Source of the DNA: Corynebacterium aurimucosum
Lineage (GTDB): Bacteria > Actinomycetota > Actinomycetes > Mycobacteriales > Mycobacteriaceae
Length of the DNA: 64,000 nucleotides
Direction: 5' to 3'
NCBI RefSeq assembly: GCF_030408555.1
Contig: NZ_CP047048.1
Span: 1,984,001 to 2,048,000 of the forward strand
How positions within the stretch are numbered: position 1 is the first letter of the stretch; the number at the start of each line of letters is the position of its first letter. The notes beneath the pieces were generated by a model, which was not told where the DNA came from, did not search any database, and saw only the letters and a list, made by a program, of their open reading frames with translations. The position numbers and the translations under genes are program-made. Below are positions 46,945-53,529 of this stretch, piece after piece.

Positions 46945-47121
46945 TTAGGTTGTGGGGTCCTGGGCTGCCGTGTGGTAGTCCAGGGCTTCGCCCACAAGGG
47001 CTCCAATAACCTCGGGCAAGATTTTGTATTCGATATGAATGCCTTCCGGCGCGCCGTCTACATCGATATTGATTCCCGAATCGTCGGGCACGATGTTGAG
47101 CTTGTGAATCTTCGAGACCAT
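46945..47121 (-). CDS. Small phage protein next to operator
   Basis: A 58-aa acidic protein (VSKIHKLNIVPDDSGINIDV, GIHIEYKILPEVIGALVGEA). ATG 47121 is 8 nt after AGGAGG. It is the first gene leftward of the divergent operator region, so it should be controlled by the repressor. Function unknown. Confidence 0.6.
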   Translation of the reverse strand: MVSKIHKLNIVPDDSGINIDVDGAPEGIHIEYKILPEVIGALVGEALDYHTAAQDPTT

Positions 47122-47266
47122 TCCATTCACCTCCTTAGTGCTTTCTGCCTGACAGTTAGACACTATGCCTTACCGTTAGGCGCATTGTCAAGTCCTGTAT
47201 CAAAATTGTCCGTACCCCCAGGTCAACAGTTAGACAAAACGCCTAACACGCTGTATTGTGGAGGCC
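47122..47266. promoter_or_regulatory. Divergent lysogeny/early promoter region with GTTAGRC operators
   Basis: The region between the leftward 58-aa gene and the rightward repressor gene holds four copies of the 7-mer GTTAGRC: 47155-47161 (GTTAGAC), 47175-47181 (GTTAGGC), 47229-47235 (GTTAGAC) and, inverted, 47241-47247 (GCCTAAC). The last two form one imperfect palindrome just before the repressor start. This is the best candidate for the immunity operators of both divergent promoters. Confidence 0.65.
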
Positions 47267-47725
47267 ATGAACAACAGTGAATGGCTAGAAAAGGTCACCA
47301 ACAACGCGTCAGTCAATGCGGCCGCAAACCGTGCCGGTATTGTTCAGCGCACACTTTCCCGCCAGGTGGAGCGCGGAGAAATCTCCGCCGAAAACGTCAT
47401 TGCCATTGCCATCGCCTACGGCGCGCACCCGGTTCGTGCCCTGGTTGATACCGGCTATTTGGATGAGAAGTACGCGCGCACGGTCGACCCCATGACCGCC
47501 CTACGCAGTGTCACCGAGGGCCAGTTGGCCGACGAGGTCCTGCGCCGCATGAAACGCGGCCTCAAGACCGACGAGTTCACTACCGACATCAATGAAGTTG
47601 AGGCGCGACGACGTTCGAAGCAGCAAAAGCCCGTGTCCACCCCGGATGATTCAATGCCTGAGTCGGCGGTCGCGGATGATTCGCCGGATGAAGATGCATT
47701 GCGAGGTGATCCGTTTGACGATTAG
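47267..47725 (+). CDS. Immunity repressor (CI-like)
   Basis: A 152-aa protein with an N-terminal helix-turn-helix (WLEKVTNNASVNAAANRAGI, VQRTLSRQVERGEISAENVI) of the small actinophage repressor type. The C-terminal tail is acidic and Pro/Asp-rich (DDSMPESAVADDSPDEDA). There is no LexA-like autoprotease domain, in keeping with control by the downstream ImmA-type protease. ATG 47267 follows GGAGG; GTRAGRC repeats upstream suggest autoregulation. The end overlaps the protease gene. Confidence 0.8.
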   Translation: MNNSEWLEKVTNNASVNAAANRAGIVQRTLSRQVERGEISAENVIAIAIAYGAHPVRALVDTGYLDEKYARTVDPMTALRSVTEGQLADEVLRRMKRGLKTDEFTTDINEVEARRRSKQQKPVSTPDDSMPESAVADDSPDEDALRGDPFDD

Positions 47726-48107
47726 CGTCCCTGACCTCCACCGGCTCGCTGAGTCGATGGGGGTCACCCTGCGGCGGCACAACGGCGGCAAGAAGGGATG
47801 GTACGACCATGCGACGCGCACCATCTCGACGCGGCGCGGCATGAGCATCCAGCAATACCGCAGCGTCCTAGCCCACGAGCTCGGTCACGCTGCTCACGGT
47901 GACATCCCAACTGGTAATGGTCACTTTGACCAGCGCCAAGAACGACGTGCCGACGAATACGCCGCCCAGCTACTTATCAACCCCACCGACTTCGAATCCG
48001 CCGCCGTATGGCACCATGGGCATCTCCCTGCCATAGCCGACGAACTCGAAGTCACAAAACACCTACTCAAAACCTGGCAATCTCTCCATGAAAGGACAGC
48101 AGCATGA
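47715..48107 (+). CDS. ImmA/IrrE-type metallopeptidase
   Basis: A 130-aa zinc protease with HExxH in SVLAHELGHAAHGD and the downstream glutamate region ERRADEYAAQLLINPTDF. In ICEBs1-type elements ImmA cleaves the repressor ImmR on induction, and the repressor gene is directly upstream here. The TTG at 47715 with GAGGTG 5 nt before is preferred; GTG 47706 is an alternative. The gene overlaps the repressor end by 11 nt and is followed by an overlapping membrane protein gene. Confidence 0.85.
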   Translation: MTISVPDLHRLAESMGVTLRRHNGGKKGWYDHATRTISTRRGMSIQQYRSVLAHELGHAAHGDIPTGNGHFDQRQERRADEYAAQLLINPTDFESAAVWHHGHLPAIADELEVTKHLLKTWQSLHERTAA

Positions 48108-48592
48108 CTCACATTCCCCCACCCGTCGAACGGACGAATAGCCCCTTCTATAAGCGATGGTGGTTCTGGCTCCTCTTAGTCCTCGCCATCATTGGTGTCA
48201 TCATTGCAGTACTCGGTGTGCTCTTACTCACTGCACGACCGGACGGCTTCGCAAACGAGGAGACTAAACGCGAAACCTGGGAAGCGTACAAGTGCGACGC
48301 TTATGGCCGGGTAGATGCAGCGTTCGAAGGGACGTCTATCTTTGTTGAACTTAGCTCGGGAAGCATACCTGACGAGGAGCGAGATGAGGCTATTCACTGG
48401 TCAACCGAGCTACAGATAAAAGGTCACAATAAGACTGTTGGGGGCATAATCGAGCGGACGAACACAGCGCAAACCACCAACATGTGCGCAGGCTGGCTTT
48501 GGGAACGACACAAGCGTCGTGAAGACTTCTGGCGCGGGTATGAAGAGTTCACCATAGAAGACGCACGGGATAGTGGGGTGGTCACGGAATAG
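48104..48592 (+). CDS. Membrane-anchored lysogeny-module protein
   Basis: A 162-aa protein with one N-terminal membrane helix (WWFWLLLVLAIIGVIIAVLG, residues ~19-43) and a ~115-aa outer domain with two Cys (YKCDAYGR and NMCAGWLW) that could form a disulfide. ATGA overlap with the protease gene places it in the lysogenic operon, so it should be made in the lysogen. Small membrane proteins in this position often exclude superinfecting phages; that is inference only. Confidence 0.65.
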   Translation: MTHIPPPVERTNSPFYKRWWFWLLLVLAIIGVIIAVLGVLLLTARPDGFANEETKRETWEAYKCDAYGRVDAAFEGTSIFVELSSGSIPDEERDEAIHWSTELQIKGHNKTVGGIIERTNTAQTTNMCAGWLWERHKRREDFWRGYEEFTIEDARDSGVVTE

Positions 48593-48602
48593 AACGTAGG
48601 AA

Positions 48603-48667
48603 TGCCTTCGCGGAGCTGTGCTCAATACGCGAAGGCACCCTAGGCCCACTGGGGGGGATTGTGGGCC
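48603..48667 (+). terminator. Two consecutive hairpins between lysogeny operon and integrase
   Basis: TGCCTTCGCG (48603-48612) with CGCGAAGGCA (48628-48637) is a perfect 10-bp stem. GGCCCAC (48643-48649) with GTGGGCC (48661-48667) is a perfect 7-bp stem. There is no T-run, so they may be intrinsic structures limiting read-through into int, or sites of RNA control. Confidence 0.5.
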
Positions 48668-48811
48668 ACTGTCAGCATAAAGCAAACCGGACCCTGGCGC
48701 TCAACATGTGGAAGTGGAGGAGTACCAAAGGCCGGAACACGAACCCCGTTCTGGGGTCGGAGTTGTCGCCCGGGGCGTTCTTTCAGCCCTGGCTAACAAG
48801 GAGAAATCATA
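48668..48811 (+). promoter_or_regulatory. Integrase upstream region
   Basis: No gene. ACCCCGTTCTGGGGT (near 48747) is a small hairpin, followed by a CGCCCGGGGCG palindrome. The integrase ribosome-binding site AAGGAGAAATCATA is at the end. Confidence 0.4.
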
Positions 48812-49951
48812 ATGGCATCAATCAAACCCTACAAGACCGCAAAAGGCAGGGCGTGGCGCGTCCAGTACCGCAGCCCTGATGGTAAGAACCGTACTAAGCA
48901 GGGATTCCGCACGAAGAACGAAGCCCAAGCATGGGCCGACAAGAACGCGGTCCACATGCACCAACAGGACTGGATCGACCCTAACGCCGGCAGGGTGACC
49001 GTGAGTGAAGTGCAGGCAGCGTGGGAAGCGAACCTCACGCACCTAAAGCCTAAGACTCGGCACGACATGCTGGCCGTGTGGCGCAACCACGTGGAACCGA
49101 AATGGGGCACGCGGAAAGTATTCACTATCAAGCCCTCCGAGGTGCAGGCGTGGGTGTCGTCACTAGACAGGTCCGCGTCGCTGGTGCGGCAGGCTCACGC
49201 GGTGCTAGCGCAGATTCTTGACCTGGCGGTGATGGACAAAGCAATTCGTGAGAATCCGGCACGTGGGGTGAAACTGCCCCGCAAGGACGCGGCAGGGAAG
49301 GTGTATCTGACAGCGGAGCAGCTTGGCCTGCTGGTGGATGAATGCACGCGCTACAAGGAACTTGTGTGGCTCCTTGGCACTGTGGGACTTCGATGGGGTG
49401 AGGCGGCAGCACTTAGGGTGCGTGATGTGAACGTGCTGCGGAACCGCATCAGTGTGGAGCGTAACGCGGTCACTGTGGGCAGTGAGGTGATTATTGGCAC
49501 GCCTAAGACACATGAGGTGCGGGAGGTATCCGTGCCCGTGTCTGTGATGCGGATGCTGGTGCCAGTGATGGAAGGCAAGGGGCCGGATGAGCTGTTGTGG
49601 CCTCGTCGTGACGGCACTCCGATGAGACCACCCACACATGGCAAGTGGTACTACAACGCACTGGACCGCTGCATGGAAAAGTACCCGGATTTTCCGCGAG
49701 TCACCCCACACGGGTTAAGGCACGTTGCGGCTGGACTGATGATTCACGCGGGGGCGAATGTCCTAGTTGTATCTCGTCAACTTGGCCATGCAAACCCCTC
49801 AATAACGCTATCCGTCTACGCGGCACTTTGGGAAGAAGATCTGGACGAAGTGGCTAACTCACTAGAAGAGTTGTTCCACGAGCAGCAGGACGGGAAAGCT
49901 CACCGCGTCGCTTCCGATTTACGACCAGGCTCACGTGAGAAGCTGAGATAG
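48812..49951 (+). CDS. int: Tyrosine site-specific integrase
   Basis: A 379-aa integrase. N-terminal arm-binding domain: ASIKPYKTAKGRAWRVQYRS, then the SAM-like core-binding domain (TVSEVQAAWEANLTHLKPKT). The catalytic domain has Arg in GLRWGEAAALRV, His and Arg in PHGLRHVAAGLMIHAG, His in RQLGHANPSITL and the Tyr in SVYAALWEED. It recombines the 31-bp core in tRNA-Asn. Start ATG follows AAGGAGAAATCATA. The last 98 bases overlap the convergent HNH gene. Confidence 0.95.
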   Translation: MASIKPYKTAKGRAWRVQYRSPDGKNRTKQGFRTKNEAQAWADKNAVHMHQQDWIDPNAGRVTVSEVQAAWEANLTHLKPKTRHDMLAVWRNHVEPKWGTRKVFTIKPSEVQAWVSSLDRSASLVRQAHAVLAQILDLAVMDKAIRENPARGVKLPRKDAAGKVYLTAEQLGLLVDECTRYKELVWLLGTVGLRWGEAAALRVRDVNVLRNRISVERNAVTVGSEVIIGTPKTHEVREVSVPVSVMRMLVPVMEGKGPDELLWPRRDGTPMRPPTHGKWYYNALDRCMEKYPDFPRVTPHGLRHVAAGLMIHAGANVLVVSRQLGHANPSITLSVYAALWEEDLDEVANSLEELFHEQQDGKAHRVASDLRPGSREKLR

Positions 49952-50501
49952 AGAACATCTTCGCTACCTGGGACTGACTGTACTTGCCAGAAGCGTATGT
50001 CTTACGAATGAGAGCGATATCGAGGTCGGATAGCTTTGTCTGTGGGCGGTATTCTCCGTTTAGAGTTCTTCCCTTCTTCGCCATATCTGCATTGTTATCA
50101 GCCTTTGTGCCAAGGAAAAGGTGCTTGGGGTTCACACATTTAGGGTTGTCGCACTTGTGGCAAATAACTTGTTCGCTGGACGGTTCACCGTAAGCCATAG
50201 ACCAAGCCACCCGTGGCGCTAACACGGGAAGATAGTTGCCTGATTTCGATTTGCGGCCCGAGTTTATCTGTCCGTACCCTCGCGCATTGCGGCTCCCGTT
50301 CCATTCCCAGCAGTCGTTGTCGGTGACGGTCCAGCCGATGTTTTTGAATCGCTCAAAGAGCGGGACCTTGGGGCGTGAGGCTGCTTTGCTGAACTCTTCG
50401 AGCCTGCCGGCAACCCGCATTTGGCTGTAGTGGGTGTTGCAAAGTCCGCGTGCTTGGATTTTGCGTTCGCAATTATCGAATGAACATGTACCCTTGGGCA
50501 T
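49854..50501 (-). CDS. HNH_3 endonuclease between integrase and attR
   Basis: A 215-aa endonuclease. An N-terminal zinc unit (CSFDNCERKIQARGLCNTHY) matches the one in the tail-module HNH protein. The core is HNH_3-like (DNDCWEWNGSRNARGYGQIN, VICHKCDNPKCVNPKHLFLG, TKADNNADM), and the C-terminus is a helix-turn-helix (GKYSQSQVAKMFSISASHVS). It is antisense to the end of int and lies on the integrase side of attP, an unusual place. It probably inserted there as a homing element; its sequence is AT-richer than int. Confidence 0.85.
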   Translation of the reverse strand: MPKGTCSFDNCERKIQARGLCNTHYSQMRVAGRLEEFSKAASRPKVPLFERFKNIGWTVTDNDCWEWNGSRNARGYGQINSGRKSKSGNYLPVLAPRVAWSMAYGEPSSEQVICHKCDNPKCVNPKHLFLGTKADNNADMAKKGRTLNGEYRPQTKLSDLDIALIRKTYASGKYSQSQVAKMFSISASHVSLVVNRKRRGELSRPAARGTTLLVS

Positions 50502-50653
50502 GTCGAATCTCCTATTCAGGTTCGGCCATACACCCGGATGGTTGCCGCCATCGCGGGTGCTTTTACTTATTCAAGTATACCTCTTTTCAGATGTCGTGGG
50601 ATTGCATTGCGTAGGGGCTTAAATATGGTGTTTATGCAGGTTAAACACGGTTT
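50502..50653. other. attR arm region
   Basis: About 150 bases between the HNH gene and the attR core with no gene. It contains TGTCGTGGGATTGCATTG (50592-50609), the one-mismatch copy of the attL arm site, and AT-rich DNA around 50625-50650, suitable for bending by host factors. Confidence 0.55.
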
Positions 50654-50684
50654 GGGTCACTGGTTCGAGCCCAGTTGGAGGAGC
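50654..50684. repeat. attR core (31-bp direct repeat)
   Basis: Identical to 4394-4424. It is a partial tRNA-Asn copy (3' half only), not a functional tRNA. Confidence 0.93.
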
Positions 50685-50689
50685 GATAA

Positions 50690-50722
50690 GGCCGCTTATA
50701 TTTCGAGCGGCCTTTTACTTTT
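50690..50722 (+). terminator. Displaced original terminator of tRNA-Asn
   Basis: GGCCGCT (50690-50696) pairs with AGCGGCC (50706-50712), followed by TTTTACTTTT. It begins five bases after the attR core, so before integration it stood directly behind the tRNA. Confidence 0.8.
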
Positions 50723-50872
50723 CTGTCTATCTTTCAGTCTTAAGAGGGGCTTTAAGGCATTTCTAGGCTTGGAGTCCAGAATGTGGTCAACCTCGCCTTG
50801 AGATTTAAAATCCTTCGCCTCATCCCTTGTGCGCACGTTACGGTGACTATTGTCGTGGAAATATCGTACCAC
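50696..50872 (-). CDS. Possible small host protein
   Basis: A 58-aa basic frame with GTG start at 50872 (VRYFHDNSHRNVRTRDEAKD, then VDHILDSKPRNALKPLLRLK). AAGGGTTAAG precedes the start. Its stop lies inside the tRNA terminator. No homologue is recognised, so it could be spurious. Otherwise this gap is empty. Confidence 0.3.
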   Translation of the reverse strand: MVRYFHDNSHRNVRTRDEAKDFKSQGEVDHILDSKPRNALKPLLRLKDRQKSKRPLEI

Positions 50873-50898
50873 CTTAACCCTTAGGCCACGTCGCAGTG

Positions 50899-51561
50899 TT
50901 AACGCTTCACAACATGCACGTCTACACCGCCGAAGAGGCTAAAGCAGTTAACAACAATTTCTGGGGCGCTAGCGGGTAGATCAGTAGGATCGATAGCCCC
51001 ACGATCCACCTTGATGTCGTGACCGCCGAAAAGGCCGATGCCGCTAACTCGAACACGGAAGCCTTCGGGGATCCAGATATCGACCCCACCAAAGACTCCA
51101 ACCGCTTGGACGGTGGTGGTTTTCTCTTGTAGAGCAGCGCCGCGCAAGTCTACGTCTGTTCCACCAAAAATACCCATTGAGGTGTGTCGAGTTGCAATGG
51201 GGGTGCTTCGAACCGTAGCACCACCGAAGATGCCCACGGACAGGCTCTGAGCACCACTCACGGAGGGTTCGACTTGAGCTAGAGCGCGGTCAACAGTCGT
51301 AGCAAGCTCCCCATCCACAGTGTTCATCGCGTGAGAGCTCTTTGAGGCGACCTCATGGCTACCAAAGAGTACCCTTCCGGGATCCTCAAGGAGATCGGAA
51401 ACGAGGTCGAGCAACTCGCCGCGCGTCGTCGCATCGGCGCATGCAGAGGAGCGTTCCTCAAATTCGGCGACGCTGAGTTGGCCGACGGACATCGCGTCAG
51501 CCAAGACTTGAGAAACTGTGGTGCGCTGAGAATTAGTGCATTTAATGTCGCGTGGTTCCAT
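50899..51561 (-). CDS. DUF1707 / LiaF-like C-terminal domain protein
   Basis: A 220-aa cytoplasmic protein. Residues ~5-60 are a DUF1707 domain (DIKCTNSQRTTVSQVLADAM, SVAEFEERSSACADATTRGE), common in actinobacteria. Residues ~105-220 are a repeated beta-helix-like segment with three GIFGG/VFGG/LFGG turns (SVGIFGGATVRS, MGIFGGTDVDLRG, VGVFGGVDIWIPEGFRVRVS), as in LiaF/DUF2154 C-terminal domains linked to envelope stress sensing. Monocistronic by position. Confidence 0.8.
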   Translation of the reverse strand: MEPRDIKCTNSQRTTVSQVLADAMSVGQLSVAEFEERSSACADATTRGELLDLVSDLLEDPGRVLFGSHEVASKSSHAMNTVDGELATTVDRALAQVEPSVSGAQSLSVGIFGGATVRSTPIATRHTSMGIFGGTDVDLRGAALQEKTTTVQAVGVFGGVDIWIPEGFRVRVSGIGLFGGHDIKVDRGAIDPTDLPASAPEIVVNCFSLFGGVDVHVVKR

Positions 51562-51636
51562 GGCTTTACCTTACGTGGAACCGCATGAATGGGCAGGGCA
51601 ACTAGAAATTGGCACCTACCCATTCACCTCATTTCG

Positions 51637-52794
51637 CTATAGCTCAATACCTGGGTCAAAGTCCGCCAGGCGCTCCCCTACGCCGAGGAGCTCAGCGATA
51701 GCGGCAACGGCACGCTCAGCCGCCTTGCCATCGCCGTAGGGGTTTACGGCGTTGGCCATGGAGGCGTATACGGCGTCATCGTCAAGCAGCAGCTTGGCTT
51801 CCGCCACGATAAGGCTACGGTTGGTACCCACCAGCTTCACGGTGCCGGCGACAACGGCTTCAGGGCGCTCAGTGTTCTGGCGCATGACTAGGACCGGCTT
51901 ACCCAGCGCCGGAGCTTCCTCTTGGACTCCGCCGGAGTCAGTGAGGATGATGGTTGCACGGTCAAGCAGCTTGGTGAACTGGTCATACGGAAGCGGGTCC
52001 GTAATGACAACGTTGAACAAAGACTCAACTTCCGGAAGCACGGCTTCACGTACCTTCGGGTTCAGGTGCAGCGGAAGAACAAAGTTGATGTCCGGGTACT
52101 CCGCCGCAAGGTCCTTGACCGCACCGCCGATCTCCTTCATGGCTTCAAGGTTCTCGCGGCGGTGGGTGGTAACTACTACAAGACGCTTGTCCGATTCAGC
52201 CACTGCCTGCAGGGCAGGATCCTTAAACGCGGTATCCCAGCTGGCGGCCTCAAGTAGTGCATCGATGACAGTGTTACCGGTAACCGCGATGTCTTTTGAG
52301 CGGACGTTCTCACGGCGCAGGTTTTCCATCGAGCCTGCAGTCGGAGCAAGGTGTAGCTCGGCTACTTGACCAATGAGCTTACGGTTAGCCTCCTCCGGGA
52401 ACGGAGAGTGAATGTCCCCGGTGCGCAGACCTGCTTCGAGGTGAACGATCTTCACACCGCGGTGGAAACCAGCAAGTGCTGCAGTCATTGCAGTCGAGGT
52501 ATCACCTTGGGAAATAATGACATCGGGCTGCTCCGCATCAATGATCTCGTCGAGTCCCATGAGCGCACGAGAGACAATCTCATTAAGCCCCTGACCGAGC
52601 TTCATGAGGTGAAGGTCCAGTTTGGGTTCAATTCCAAACATGGTGTTAACCTGCTCCAGCATTTCCTTGTGCTGACCGGTGGAGACAGCTACGGATTCAA
52701 AACGCTCGTCCTTTTCCAGCGCCTTGATGACCGGTGCCACCTTGATAGCCTCAGGGCGGGTTCCGTACACGGTCATAATCTTTGGCTGAGGCAT
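51637..52794 (-). CDS. wecB: UDP-N-acetylglucosamine 2-epimerase (non-hydrolysing)
   Basis: A 385-aa GT-B fold enzyme that interconverts UDP-GlcNAc and UDP-ManNAc for surface-polymer synthesis. Motifs: MTVYGTRPEAIKVAPVIKAL, ISQGDTSTAMTAALAGF, KIVHLEAGLRTGDIHSPFPE with EEANRK, VTTHRREN, ILTDSGGVQEEAPALGKPVL and RQNTERPEAV. Length fits the bacterial family (~370-390 aa). It may serve the same surface-glycan functions as the glycosyltransferases on the other side of the prophage. Confidence 0.93.
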   Translation of the reverse strand: MPQPKIMTVYGTRPEAIKVAPVIKALEKDERFESVAVSTGQHKEMLEQVNTMFGIEPKLDLHLMKLGQGLNEIVSRALMGLDEIIDAEQPDVIISQGDTSTAMTAALAGFHRGVKIVHLEAGLRTGDIHSPFPEEANRKLIGQVAELHLAPTAGSMENLRRENVRSKDIAVTGNTVIDALLEAASWDTAFKDPALQAVAESDKRLVVVTTHRRENLEAMKEIGGAVKDLAAEYPDINFVLPLHLNPKVREAVLPEVESLFNVVITDPLPYDQFTKLLDRATIILTDSGGVQEEAPALGKPVLVMRQNTERPEAVVAGTVKLVGTNRSLIVAEAKLLLDDDAVYASMANAVNPYGDGKAAERAVAAIAELLGVGERLADFDPGIEL

Positions 52795-52887
52795 CGACTT
52801 CCTTCGTTTATTACCAGTAGAGAATCTCCATAGGAGTCTACAGCGCTTAGACTTCTCGCCCTTGGCCCGGCTTCAATAAAGTGAACG

Positions 52888-53025
52888 CTAGTCCTCGCTC
52901 ACGGTGACTTCGCGCGGCTCTTCAAGCCCGGCATTACGGGGCTCAGCTGCCGCCACGCTGGCGGTGAGCAGCGCTGACATCGCTACGGCTGCCGATGCCG
53001 CATACGTATGCTTAGAAGTCTTCAC
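52888..53025 (-). CDS. Small secreted protein
   Basis: A 45-aa frame with a typical signal peptide (KTSKHTYAASAAVAMSALLT, then ASVAAAEP with an AxA cleavage site), leaving a ~20-aa acidic mature part. I prefer GTG 53025; the in-frame ATG at 53091 adds 22 non-signal-like residues. TTAACTTAAT just upstream could be a -10 element of a leaderless transcript. Not confirmed as a real gene. Confidence 0.4.
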   Translation of the reverse strand: MKTSKHTYAASAAVAMSALLTASVAAAEPRNAGLEEPREVTVSED

Positions 53026-53245
53026 AGGTATTAAGTTAACTGAAGCGAATGCATTATGGGAAGAGTTCACGTCATATCTATTCCTTATCACTATTCCCCG
53101 TCACTGCGAGCTCCACTGCCCCACCGCCGCCTGCCCAAGACCGCTGAGGCAGGTAGGCTATTCATGAGAATTGCACATTGCCCGTACGTTGTACGCAAAC
53201 GCCGGCTGTTGCGCTGGCTTGAAGTAAGGGGATGACTAGTTTCCA

Positions 53246-53521
53246 ATGATCCAATTTGTTGTGGGTGCTGCCGCCGGATACGTCTTTGGAACCAAGGCTG
53301 GGCGTAAGCGCTATCACCAAATTAAGGGCGCCTACGAGAAGGCCGTCAACTCCCCCGCCACCAAGGCCGCGGTGCGCTCCGCGCGCAAGGCCGTGGCCAA
53401 CCGCCTAGACCCAGAGCCGCGTATGCGCGAACTCAAGGACTACAACAAGGGGCGCCGCGGCAAGCGGGGCGCCACGGATGGAGTGCAGCCGGATCGGATT
53501 TATGAGCCGGACGAAGATTAA
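53246..53521 (+). CDS. Small YtxH-like membrane-associated protein
   Basis: A 91-aa protein: IQFVVGAAAGYVFGTKAGRK is the glycine-rich YtxH-type membrane start, then RYHQIKGAYEKAVNSPATKA, a basic helix and an acidic tail. Such proteins are widespread in actinobacteria, role unknown. It is convergent with dnaG (8 bp between stops). Confidence 0.7.
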   Translation: MIQFVVGAAAGYVFGTKAGRKRYHQIKGAYEKAVNSPATKAAVRSARKAVANRLDPEPRMRELKDYNKGRRGKRGATDGVQPDRIYEPDED

Positions 53522-53529
53522 AGCGCTGA

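Larger units (their letters stand above)
4394..50684. mobile_element. Complete-looking siphophage prophage integrated at tRNA-Asn
   Basis: The element is bounded by perfect 31-bp direct repeats, 46,260 bp apart. It holds all modules of a temperate long-tailed phage: integrase, repressor, antirepressor, recombination and replication genes, terminase, HK97-type head, tail with a 2106-aa tape measure, and lysis genes. I see no frameshifted essential gene, apart from the programmed one in the tail chaperones, so the prophage may be inducible. All head and tail genes are leftward; only the lysogeny genes and one small gene near the operator are rightward. The tape measure length predicts a tail roughly 300 nm long at ~0.15 nm per residue. 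Confidence 0.95.

Noticed and set aside
50654..50684. Second tRNA-Asn
   Set aside because: Only the 3' half is present; it is the attR core.
52888..53025. PorA-type corynebacterial porin (also 45 aa)
   Set aside because: It has a cleavable-looking signal peptide and a short acidic remainder, unlike the leaderless helical porins.
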